Origin: Gammaproteobacteria bacterium | Lineage (GTDB): Bacteria; Pseudomonadota; Gammaproteobacteria; Eutrophobiales; Eutrophobiaceae | DNA: 6,896 bases | Assembly (NCBI GenBank): GCA_014239225.1 | Contig: JAAZZI010000039.1 | Span: 1-6,896 of the forward strand | Direction: 5' to 3' | The notes under the pieces: model-generated | Seen by the model: the letters and a program-made list of their open reading frames with translations, nothing else | What the model was told of the DNA's origin: nothing | Database searches by the model: none | Part shown: positions 1 to 6,263 of the stretch, piece by piece | Numbering within the stretch: the stretch's first letter is position 1 | Layout of the letters: every line of letters starts with the position of its first letter | Made by a program: the position numbers and the translations under genes

Positions 1-1132
1 CAGGAGTAGAGACCCCATAGGGTAATTCAGCAAACAATTCTGTTGGTGTTTTCTTGCTGTTTGAAAAGATTTCAATAAACCGAGCAGCTGTATAAAGCGC
101 ATCATCAAATCCATACCAGCGTTCTTTAAAAAATATATGGCCACTCATTTCGCCTGCTAGAGGCGCATTGACCTCATTCATTTTATGCTTAATGAATGAA
201 TGCCCCGTTTTCCACATTAATGCTCTACCGTTGTTAGATTCAATTATTGATTTCAGATATCGAGTACACTTGACATCGTATATGATGTGACTTCCTTTGT
301 TACGCGACAAAACGTCTTTTGCTAACAACATTAATTGACGATCTGGCCATATTATATTGCCATCAGCATCAACTACACCTAATCGATCGCCATCACCGTC
401 AAATGCGAAACCAATATCTGCCTTTTCTTCTTTGATCTTATCCATGAGATCTTTTAGGTTTTCAGGCTGACTGGGATCGGGATGGTGGTTAGGAAAACTG
501 CCATCAATTTCTGAAAACATCATAACTGCATTGCAATTAAGCGCGTCGAATAGTCTGGGTGCGATTTCACTTGCTGATCCATTCCCGCAATCAACAACAA
601 TCTTTAACGGAGTCTTTTCCGCAATATTTACACCGCTTAAAATACGCTGGATATAATCCGTTGAAATATCCTTTTGCTGCAACGTACCTTCGCCAACTTC
701 ATATTCTTTTGAAATCAAATATTGTCTAATTTCTTGAATACCAGTACCTGATAGTGAATTGTTGGCAATAACTATTTTTAGACCATTATACTCGGCAGCA
801 TTATGACTGCCGGTTATCATTACGCAATTATTTGCCTGCAAATGATAACTTGCAAAATAAGTGGCCGGCGTGGGGACAATACCGATATCAATAATATCTA
901 TTCCGGTACTTCTTAATCCATCAATCAAAACTTGGTGAAGTTCTGGGCTTGATATTCTTCCGTCGCGGCCAATAATAATGTTTTGTTGATTTTTTTTACG
1001 AGCCATTGTGCCAATTGCCTTGGCAATCTCATGCGCCACTTCACAGGTAAGCTCCTCGCCAAAAACTCCGCGAATATCATACGCCCGGAAGATAACAGAA
1101 TTAAAATCTAAGCCTTCGTTTTCTTCGTCCAT
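1..1132 (-). CDS. algC: Phosphomannomutase/phosphoglucomutase (AlgC type), 3' end cut by window edge
   Basis: This enzyme interconverts hexose 6- and 1-phosphates (mannose and glucose), supplying sugar nucleotides for LPS and exopolysaccharide in the cytoplasm. My hand translation gives 377 residues; Pseudomonas AlgC has about 463, so domain 4 with its phosphate-binding loop lies outside. Visible are FRAYDIRG (15-22), the phosphoserine loop TGSHN (107-111, Ser109), the magnesium loop DGDGDR (245-250), DVKCTR (286-291), KTGHSFIK (308-315) and the sugar-specificity loop GEMSGH (327-332) followed by FFKERWYGFDD. These all match the AlgC group rather than GlmM or plain Pgm. Oddly, the usual two prolines after TGSHN are alanines (NAAEYNG). 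The ATG at 1132 lies 3 bases after the dut stop, so it is last in a coaBC-dut-algC operon, as in Pseudomonas. No good Shine-Dalgarno site precedes it, which suggests coupling to dut. The identification is firm; the mannose/glucose dual specificity is inferred from the family. Confidence 0.95.
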   Translation of the reverse strand, partial: MDEENEGLDFNSVIFRAYDIRGVFGEELTCEVAHEIAKAIGTMARKKNQQNIIIGRDGRISSPELHQVLIDGLRSTGIDIIDIGIVPTPATYFASYHLQANNCVMITGSHNAAEYNGLKIVIANNSLSGTGIQEIRQYLISKEYEVGEGTLQQKDISTDYIQRILSGVNIAEKTPLKIVVDCGNGSASEIAPRLFDALNCNAVMMFSEIDGSFPNHHPDPSQPENLKDLMDKIKEEKADIGFAFDGDGDRLGVVDADGNIIWPDRQLMLLAKDVLSRNKGSHIIYDVKCTRYLKSIIESNNGRALMWKTGHSFIKHKMNEVNAPLAGEMSGHIFFKERWYGFDDALYTAARFIEIFSNSKKTPTELFAELPYGVSTP

Positions 1133-1135
1133 ATT

Positions 1136-1591
1136 TCAAGACACGCCAGTATGCCCAAAACCACCAGAGCCTCTTATAGTCTCATTGAATGAATCAACAA
1201 ATTCAAAATCTGGTTGAACGACAGGAACAATTATCATTTGTGCAATTCTATCCCCAGGATTTATTTTAAATGAAGTATTTCCTCTATTCCAACATGATAC
1301 AAAAATCTCGCCTTGGTAATCTGAATCAATCAATCCTGTAAGATTACCAAGAACAATACCATATTTGTGCCCAAGGCCAGATCGAGGTAACAACATTGCA
1401 GCATAAGAGTTATCGGCAATGTATATTGCAAAGCCCGCAGATATTAAAATCGTGTCGCCTGGATGTATAGTTAAAGTTTCATCGATACAAGCACATAAAT
1501 CTAAACCAGCTGAACCCTCCGTTGCATAATTAGGCATTATAAACTCGTTACCTAACCGTTTATCAATGAGTTTTATTTGAATTTTTTTCAT
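1136..1591 (-). CDS. dut: Deoxyuridine 5'-triphosphate nucleotidohydrolase (dUTPase)
   Basis: It hydrolyses dUTP to dUMP and pyrophosphate, keeping uracil out of DNA and feeding thymidylate synthesis; the family works as a homotrimer with shared active sites. All five dUTPase motifs are present: GSAGLDLCA (27-35), PRSGLG (69-74), GNLTGLIDSDYQG (82-94, catalytic Asp89), PGDRIAQMI (112-120) and the C-terminal glycine-rich arm RGSGGFGHTG (140-149). I place the start at the ATG at 1591, giving 151 residues that begin MKKIQIKL, in register with E. coli Dut (MKKIDVKI). An upstream in-frame ATG at 1606 would add only MRFNT, which the family lacks. The start lies inside the end of coaBC (29-base overlap) without a clear ribosome binding site, so translation is probably coupled. 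Complete, with no missing catalytic residue. Confidence 0.97.
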   Translation of the reverse strand: MKKIQIKLIDKRLGNEFIMPNYATEGSAGLDLCACIDETLTIHPGDTILISAGFAIYIADNSYAAMLLPRSGLGHKYGIVLGNLTGLIDSDYQGEIFVSCWNRGNTSFKINPGDRIAQMIIVPVVQPDFEFVDSFNETIRGSGGFGHTGVS

Positions 1592-2777
1592 TGTATTGAA
1601 GCGCAATTAATTTTATAAGGCTTCTTGCTAATTTGTTTTTTGGCGCAAGTGGTAACTTTTCACACCCTGTCTTCCAAAATATAGTTAAAGCATTTTCTTT
1701 GCAATCTATTCCTAATTTTTTGTCTACCTGATTTGCAGCGATCATATCAAGATTTTTCAAATGTAATTTTGTTTGAGCATTTAATTCAAGATTTTCTGTT
1801 TCTGCTGCAAAACCAACTGTAAATGGTGCATCATATAGCGCAGAAACCTCGGCTAAAATATCTGGGTTTTTCTTCATTATTAATTCATACGTATCATCTG
1901 ATTTTTTTATTTTTTGTTCTGATATTTTCTGCGCCCTATAATCAGCTACGGCTGCTGCTGATATAAAAATATCTATATTGTTAATTCTTTGCATTACGGA
2001 TTCTTGCATTTCTTCAGCAGATGTTACGTGTATAACTTTCTCTATTCCTATTGCTGCAAGATCAACAGGGCCTGAAATAAGCGTAACATCTGCGCCTGCT
2101 TCCGCTGCCGCTGTAGCAACCGCATACCCCATACGACCAGAACTACGGTTACTTAAAAATCGTACGGGATCAATTGCCTCTCGAGTTGGGCCAGCAGTTA
2201 CTAATAGCCGCGATCCTGTCAGAATATTTGTTTGGAACATATTGGCCGTATGCGCCACTATCTCCTCTGGTTCAAGCATGCGACCAGGACCATCATCACC
2301 ACAAGCTTGTACGCCTGCTGTTGGGCCAACAACAGTAATCCCTCTAGCATTTATTCTTTCTAGGTTCTCTTGCGTTGCCTGATTACGCCACATTTGCTGG
2401 TTCATTGCTGGGGCAATAATAACTGGGCTGTCAGTTGCTAGGCACAAAGTGCTTAATAAATCTTCGGCAAATCCATTGGCATATCTGGCAATAAAATTTG
2501 CACTCGCCGGAGCGATGAGAATCAAGTCAGCCCATTTTGCTAACTCAATATGGCCCATGGCTGTCTCTGTATTTAAATCAAGTAATTCTGTGTGAACCGG
2601 TTTTGCTGACAAGGCCTGGAAAGTCAAAGGTGTCACAAATTTGGTGGCACTTTGTGTCATAACAACACGGACGTTAGCTCCGTTTTTCCTCAAAAGACGG
2701 ACCAAAAAAGCCGCTTTATAGGCGGAAATACCGCCGGTGACACCCAAAACAATTCGTTTACCAATTAATTTATGCAT
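1563..2777 (-). CDS. coaBC: Bifunctional phosphopantothenoylcysteine decarboxylase / phosphopantothenate-cysteine ligase
   Basis: It carries out two consecutive steps of coenzyme A synthesis: CTP-dependent joining of cysteine to 4'-phosphopantothenate (CoaB, C-terminal half) and FMN-dependent decarboxylation to 4'-phosphopantetheine (CoaC, N-terminal half). Length is 404 residues, against 406 in E. coli. The CoaC half shows the flavin-site LGVTGGISAYKAA (11-23), catalytic His76 in GHIELAKWAD, the PAMN motif (123-126) and Cys159 in ACGDDGPGRM on the substrate flap. The CoaB half shows VTAGPTREAIDPVRFLSNRSSG (193-214) with Asn210, the segment around AAAVADY (274-280) and Lys289 in QKIKK. All key residues are retained. 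It is the first gene of the minus-strand operon, followed by dut with a 29-base overlap. The ATG at 2777 gives the usual MxxLxGKRIVLGVTGGI start; only a distant AGGT lies upstream as a ribosome binding site. Confidence 0.97.
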   Translation of the reverse strand: MHKLIGKRIVLGVTGGISAYKAAFLVRLLRKNGANVRVVMTQSATKFVTPLTFQALSAKPVHTELLDLNTETAMGHIELAKWADLILIAPASANFIARYANGFAEDLLSTLCLATDSPVIIAPAMNQQMWRNQATQENLERINARGITVVGPTAGVQACGDDGPGRMLEPEEIVAHTANMFQTNILTGSRLLVTAGPTREAIDPVRFLSNRSSGRMGYAVATAAAEAGADVTLISGPVDLAAIGIEKVIHVTSAEEMQESVMQRINNIDIFISAAAVADYRAQKISEQKIKKSDDTYELIMKKNPDILAEVSALYDAPFTVGFAAETENLELNAQTKLHLKNLDMIAANQVDKKLGIDCKENALTIFWKTGCEKLPLAPKNKLARSLIKLIALQYNEKNSNKTH

Positions 2778-2797
2778 AATATTTTGATTTTACCTGA

Positions 2798-2827
2798 ATT
2801 ATCCATTCAAGTAGTATGAAGTTTCAG
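2798..2827 (-). promoter_or_regulatory. Candidate sigma-70 promoter for coaBC-dut-algC
   Basis: Read on the minus strand, CTGAAA (2827-2822, four of six to consensus) and GATAAT (2803-2798, five of six) are separated by 18 bases. A transcript would begin near 2791 and leave a leader of about 14 bases before the coaBC ATG. Seen by eye only; in such AT-rich DNA chance matches are common. Confidence 0.35.
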
Positions 2828-2880
2828 CGCTTTAAATATGGTCATTAACGATTATTAAAAATGCCTGGCCCGTACAATGC

Positions 2881-2909
2881 TTGGATTCAGGGTTTAATCG
2901 ATGTACAAT
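2881..2909 (+). promoter_or_regulatory. Candidate sigma-70 promoter for rpmB-rpmG with GC-rich discriminator
   Basis: TTGGAT (2881-2886, only three of six to consensus) and TACAAT (2904-2909, five of six) are 17 bases apart. The next bases, CCGCGCTCGC (2910-2919), form a GC-rich discriminator in otherwise AT-rich sequence. Such discriminators are known at stringently controlled (ppGpp/DksA-repressed) promoters of ribosomal genes. The start site would be near 2916, about 32 bases before the rpmB ATG. A second TACAAT lies at 2873-2878 but has no good -35 partner. Promoter identity is inferred. Confidence 0.5.
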
Positions 2910-2936
2910 CCGCGCTCGCTTTTTTTTCAGTAATAT

Positions 2937-2940
2937 AGAG
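2937..2940 (+). promoter_or_regulatory. Weak ribosome binding site of rpmB
   Basis: AGAG at 2937-2940 stands 8 bases before the rpmB ATG at 2949. It matches the Shine-Dalgarno sequence only partly, but the spacing is right and the protein start (MSRVCQITGKRP) is the one shared by L28 proteins, so the start is secure. Confidence 0.45.
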
Positions 2941-2948
2941 AATTAACA

Positions 2949-3203
2949 ATGTCACGAGTTTGTCAGATAACAGGTAAAAGACCAATGGCTGGGAATAATG
3001 TATCCCACGCAAATAATAAAACGAAACGCCGTTTTTTGCCTAATTTACAATCAAGACGCTTCTGGATAGAAAGCGAAAATCGTTGGATCAGGTTACTTGT
3101 CAGTAAAAAAGGTGTCCGAATTATTGATAAAAAAGGTATTGAAAATGTTCTTGCTGATATGCGTGCCCGTGATAAAAAATCTAAGGTAGTTGCTAATGCG
3201 TGA
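2949..3203 (+). CDS. rpmB: 50S ribosomal protein L28
   Basis: A structural protein of the large ribosomal subunit. The 84-residue product follows E. coli L28 closely from the first residue: MSRVCQITGKRPMAGNNVSHA, TKRRFLPNLQSRRFW (25-39) and the DKKGIENVLADMRAR segment near the C-terminus. It has a single cysteine (Cys5), so it is the zinc-free type without paired CxxC motifs. It is about six residues longer than the 78-residue E. coli protein, ending in a lysine-rich tail (KKSKVVANA). The last bases overlap rpmG by 8 nucleotides, so the tail also carries the rpmG ribosome binding site. First gene of a plus-strand operon divergent from coaBC. Confidence 0.97.
   Translation: MSRVCQITGKRPMAGNNVSHANNKTKRRFLPNLQSRRFWIESENRWIRLLVSKKGVRIIDKKGIENVLADMRARDKKSKVVANA
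3183..3186 (+). promoter_or_regulatory. Ribosome binding site of rpmG inside rpmB
   Basis: AAGG at 3183-3186 lies 9 bases before the ATG at 3196, inside the rpmB coding sequence. It is one of the better Shine-Dalgarno matches in the window and supports ATG 3196 as the rpmG start. Confidence 0.6.
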
Positions 3204-3351
3204 TAAAATTAAACTTGTCTCTTCTGCGAATACTGGCCACTACTATACAACAACAAAAAATAAACGTGCCACGCCGGATAAAATAGAAATTAAAAAATTT
3301 GATCCTGTCGTTCGAAAACACGTTATATATAAAGAATCAAAAATAAAATAG
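3196..3351 (+). CDS. rpmG: 50S ribosomal protein L33
   Basis: A small large-subunit ribosomal protein, found by hand translation because it is short: 51 residues, beginning MRDKIKLVSSANTGHYYTTT and ending in FDPVVRKHVIYKESKIK. The KLVSSxxTGHxYTT and KNKR motifs and the KKFDPVVRKHVIYKE tail are diagnostic. It lacks the four zinc-binding cysteines, so it is the zinc-independent form. E. coli L33 has 55 residues starting MAKGIREKIK; the shorter start here is the one I recall for Pseudomonas. The ATG lies within the end of rpmB, with an 8-base overlap, so the two proteins are probably made in a coupled, near-equal ratio. Its stop codon falls in the left arm of the hairpin at 3345-3370. Confidence 0.96.
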   Translation: MRDKIKLVSSANTGHYYTTTKNKRATPDKIEIKKFDPVVRKHVIYKESKIK

Positions 3352-3371
3352 TGTTATTCAGCGCTATTTTT
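3345..3371 (+). terminator. Weak terminator- or attenuator-like hairpin after rpmG
   Basis: AAAATAGTG (3345-3353) can pair with CGCTATTTT (3362-3370) to form a 9-base-pair stem, with one G-U pair and an 8-base loop. The run of five T bases (3367-3371) mostly lies within the right arm. The stem has only three G-C pairs, so full termination is doubtful. Partial termination would let abundant rpmB-rpmG message stop while some polymerase reads into the ABC genes. The left arm contains the rpmG stop codon, so translating ribosomes could disrupt it. Confidence 0.35.
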
Positions 3372-3382
3372 ACGACTGCGCT

Positions 3383-4117
3383 ATGAAAAAAAATAAACCC
3401 CTTATATCCGCCCATGATCTTTCGCGCTTTTATGGTCAAGAATGTGCAATAGAAAATGTAAGTTTCGACCTCCCCCATGGCGAAATTCTTGGATTACTAG
3501 GCCCAAACGGTGCTGGCAAATCAACAACCATGCAAATTATTTGTGGTGTGATTGCTGCTAATAATGGTTCCGTTAATATCGCAGGTTATGACATTCAAGA
3601 TGCCCCCCAACAAGCTAAACAAAATATTGGTTTTTTACCAGAACAATTGCCACTATATAATGATTTAACGGTGGACGAATATTTATTCTATACAGCAAAG
3701 TTACGCGGCATTAAAAAAGTTAATCTCGGTGAAAAAGTTACATCTTGTAAAAGACGTTGTGGTTTAGAAACTTCTGGTAAACGTTTAATACAAAACCTTT
3801 CAAAAGGTTATAAACAGCGTGTTGGTATAGCACAGGCAATAATTCATACGCCTGCGGTTATTATTCTTGATGAACCAACTTCTGGTCTTGACCCCAAACA
3901 AATTCTTGAAATAAGAAAATTAATGTTAGAACTAAGTAAAGACCACAGTATTATGCTCTCTACTCATATACTCTCTGAGGTTGAAGCTATTTGTGATCGT
4001 GTATTAATTATAAATAATGGAAGTATTGTGTTAGACCAATATTTAAAAGAATTATTGGCAAATGGCGATTCGCTTGAATCGACCTTTATGCGTTTAACCG
4101 AAGATAGTATCCAATAG
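3383..4117 (+). CDS. ABC transporter ATP-binding protein, GldA-like
   Basis: The cytoplasmic ATPase of an ABC-2 type system, presumably driving the permease encoded next. Its 244 residues contain one nucleotide-binding domain with every motif: Walker A GPNGAGKST (40-48), a Q-loop region GFLPEQLPLY (83-92), signature LSKGYKQRV (139-147), Walker B IILDEP (160-165), D-loop SGLD (167-170) and switch His195 in STHILSEVE. The LPEQ and LSKGYxQRVGIAQA patterns are typical of the GldA/NosF/CcmA-like branch rather than solute importers. The stretch between Q-loop and signature (111-135) has two cysteines, Cys122 and Cys126. The ATG at 3383 is 31 bases after rpmG and has no Shine-Dalgarno sequence, but the next domain residues fit this start and no ATG lies upstream in frame. 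The cargo cannot be told from the sequence. Confidence 0.9.
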   Translation: MKKNKPLISAHDLSRFYGQECAIENVSFDLPHGEILGLLGPNGAGKSTTMQIICGVIAANNGSVNIAGYDIQDAPQQAKQNIGFLPEQLPLYNDLTVDEYLFYTAKLRGIKKVNLGEKVTSCKRRCGLETSGKRLIQNLSKGYKQRVGIAQAIIHTPAVIILDEPTSGLDPKQILEIRKLMLELSKDHSIMLSTHILSEVEAICDRVLIINNGSIVLDQYLKELLANGDSLESTFMRLTEDSIQ

Positions 4118-4134
4118 TTAAAGAAAAATTCAGT

Positions 4135-4881
4135 ATGATTAATAATATAATTTTGATTGCTAGCAATGAATTACGGCGTTTTTTTAAATCACCACTTGCC
4201 TGGATAATTCTTGCTCTAGTTCAATTTTTAGTGGCAATTTTTTTCTATGTTCCACTAGTTGCATATTTACAACCAGCTTCTGTGGCCTCTGGTTTGACTG
4301 ACGCTGTGGTTTCTACAATGTATGGCTTTGCCGCCTACGTTATATTAATAATATCCCCTTTGATTACTATGCGTTTAATTGCTGAAGAACGTCAACTAGG
4401 AACAATAAAATTATTATTCTCATCGCCAATAAGTATAACTGAGATAGTATTAGGTAAATTTTTCGGTATAACAATATTTTATATATTGATTTTGATGTTG
4501 ATTACTTTAATGCCTGCCTCTTTATTGTTTGGAACACATCTTGATCTGGGCCAAGTTGCTTCTGCATTTATTGGTTTATTGCTCCTTATGACTTCTATTG
4601 CATCAATCGGATTATTTTTATCTTCTCTTACTAATTCCCCCACTATAGCTGCCATTAGTACATTTGGTGTTTTATTTTTTCTCTTGATTATAAAAATTGG
4701 CGGAACAAACTCATCATTAGAAACCGCTGAAATATTTTCTTATTTGTCTTTAGTTGACCATTATAATAATTTTTTAAGTGGATTATTTAATTCAATCGAC
4801 TTTTTCTATTACATTCTTTTGACTATATTTTTCATCATTTTATGTATCTGGCGTCTTGATACAGAACGAATATATGGATGA
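4135..4881 (+). CDS. ABC-2 type permease, GldF-like
   Basis: An inner-membrane subunit that would pair with the preceding ATPase. The 248 residues contain about six hydrophobic segments, near 21-45, 62-82, 109-132, 141-164, 168-187 and 223-240. Family hallmarks are the amphipathic N-terminal stretch NELRRFFKSPLAWI (11-24), the MRLIAEERQLGTIKLL region (79-94) holding the conserved EER coupling helix, SSPIS after it, and DHYNNFLSGLFNS (208-220) before the last segment. These are shared by GldF- and NosY-like permeases. Length is usual for the family. It follows the ATPase gene after 17 bases, with only a weak purine-rich AAAGA as ribosome binding site, and precedes the GldG-like gene by 7 bases, so all are likely one transcript. 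Substrate unknown. Confidence 0.88.
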   Translation: MINNIILIASNELRRFFKSPLAWIILALVQFLVAIFFYVPLVAYLQPASVASGLTDAVVSTMYGFAAYVILIISPLITMRLIAEERQLGTIKLLFSSPISITEIVLGKFFGITIFYILILMLITLMPASLLFGTHLDLGQVASAFIGLLLLMTSIASIGLFLSSLTNSPTIAAISTFGVLFFLLIIKIGGTNSSLETAEIFSYLSLVDHYNNFLSGLFNSIDFFYYILLTIFFIILCIWRLDTERIYG

Positions 4882-4888
4882 CTAGTTT

Positions 4889-6262
4889 ATGTTTATAACA
4901 AAGAAGAAGAGATTAAAAATTAAATTAAATAGTGCGCTTATGCTTTGTTTGCTTATTATTTCTGCTGTCTTATTGGCTTGGTTTACTTATAAAAACCCCG
5001 TCGAGTATGACTGGACTGCTAATGGTAGACACTCATTATCAGATGTAAGCCTTGGGCTCTTGGCCAGAATGCCTGAAAAAATTGAAATAACTTCTTATGC
5101 GAGTGAAACACCTTTTTTGCGTCCCGCAATAAAAAAATTTATTGGTAAATATCAGCGTCATAAATCAAATATAGTCTTAAGGTTTGTAAACCCAGATACT
5201 GCGCCAGATGAAACACGCAATCTAGGTATTACTGTTGATGGTGAAATTATCGTTCGTTATAAAGGGCGAACTGAACATTTAAAAACAGATAACGAGCAAG
5301 TATTTGCTAATACATTAAAAAGACTTCTACGCAATCAAGAAAGATGGATTGCTTTTATTGAGGGGCATGATGAACGTAGTGCATTAAGTTCGGCAAGGGA
5401 GGATTTAGGTGGATGGGCCAATAATCTCTTAAAAGAAGGTTACCGTATTCAACCGATTAACCTTTTAGAAGCAAAAATAATTCCTGATAATACTAAAATA
5501 CTAGTAATTGCTGGCCCAACTGGTGACTATTTTTCAAACGAAGTTGAGACTATTCTAAATTATATTGATAACGGCGGTAATTTATTATGGTTGCACGATC
5601 CGGGGTCACTACATAAATTAGATAAGTTAGCAGAAAAATTGTCGATTGAATTCCGCCAAGGCGTAATAATTGATACAGTTGGTCAAGAGATTGGGATTAA
5701 AGACCCAACTATTGCCTTCATTACAAAAAGTTTGTATCAAGCACATCCTATTACCAAAGACTTCGATTTTGTAACACTTTTCCCAGTGGCAGGCGCAATT
5801 GATATAGAAGAATCAGAGCTGTGGACAACCAGACCTATACTAAGCACAGGGAAACACACCTGGAATGAGACGGGAGAACTAAAAGGCGAAATTGAATTTA
5901 ACGTCGATACCGAAACTCAAGGGCCATTTATATTAGGATTGAGTATGGAAAGAGATATTGAAAAAGAAGAAGATGATAAATTAATAACTAAATCACAACG
6001 TATTTTAGTAATAGGTGATGGAGATTTTTTGTCTAATGGTTACTTTTCCAGTAATGGCAACGGTGAATTAGGAGGGCGCATGATTAACTGGTTAAGTAAT
6101 GATGATGATTTTGTTTTAATCCCTTCAAAAACAGTTATGGATGCGCAATTAAAAACACCGTTTATAATATTAGGTATTCTTGGTGTGGGCTTTCTATTTT
6201 TGATTCCTATAATTTTAATAGCCGTTGGCGTCTTTATTCAATTTAGGAGAAAAAAACAATAG
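4889..6262 (+). CDS. GldG-like ABC-associated membrane protein
   Basis: This 457-residue protein has one transmembrane segment near the N-terminus (about 14-33, after a lysine-rich start), a large soluble region (34-423) and a C-terminal transmembrane segment (about 425-451) followed by RRKK. That topology places the soluble part in the periplasm by the positive-inside rule. Family features include SLSDVSLGLLARMPEKIEITSY (49-70), FIEGHDERS (157-165), NYIDNGGNLLWLHDPG (224-239), resembling the glutamine-amidotransferase-like fold of this family but without an evident catalytic cysteine in that segment, and VIGDGDFLSNGYF (374-386). These fit the GldG/ABC_transp_aux type protein. It starts 7 bases after the permease stop, with a GGA at 4876-4878 as possible ribosome binding site. 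In Bacteroidetes, GldG works with GldA and GldF and is needed for gliding; in gammaproteobacteria its role is unsettled. No motility function should be assumed. Confidence 0.85.
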   Translation: MFITKKKRLKIKLNSALMLCLLIISAVLLAWFTYKNPVEYDWTANGRHSLSDVSLGLLARMPEKIEITSYASETPFLRPAIKKFIGKYQRHKSNIVLRFVNPDTAPDETRNLGITVDGEIIVRYKGRTEHLKTDNEQVFANTLKRLLRNQERWIAFIEGHDERSALSSAREDLGGWANNLLKEGYRIQPINLLEAKIIPDNTKILVIAGPTGDYFSNEVETILNYIDNGGNLLWLHDPGSLHKLDKLAEKLSIEFRQGVIIDTVGQEIGIKDPTIAFITKSLYQAHPITKDFDFVTLFPVAGAIDIEESELWTTRPILSTGKHTWNETGELKGEIEFNVDTETQGPFILGLSMERDIEKEEDDKLITKSQRILVIGDGDFLSNGYFSSNGNGELGGRMINWLSNDDDFVLIPSKTVMDAQLKTPFIILGILGVGFLFLIPIILIAVGVFIQFRRKKQ

Positions 6263-6263
6263 C

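Noticed and set aside
1008..1217. Open frame of 69 codons on the plus strand
   Set aside because: It lies antisense across the algC start and dut end, both strongly supported, and its product resembles no protein I know.
1978..2382. Open frame of 134 codons on the plus strand
   Set aside because: It is fully antisense to coaBC, whose motifs are intact through this stretch; the frame is a by-product of that coding sequence.
2910..2928. Intrinsic terminator made of a GC-rich stretch followed by a run of eight T bases
   Set aside because: The GC-rich stretch forms no stem longer than about three base pairs, and it lies between a likely promoter and the rpmB start.
3383..4881. Nitrous oxide reductase maturation transporter (NosF/NosY)
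   Set aside because: The ATPase and permease resemble this branch, but no nos genes accompany them and the adjacent GldG-like and DUF4340 genes point to the Gld-type module.
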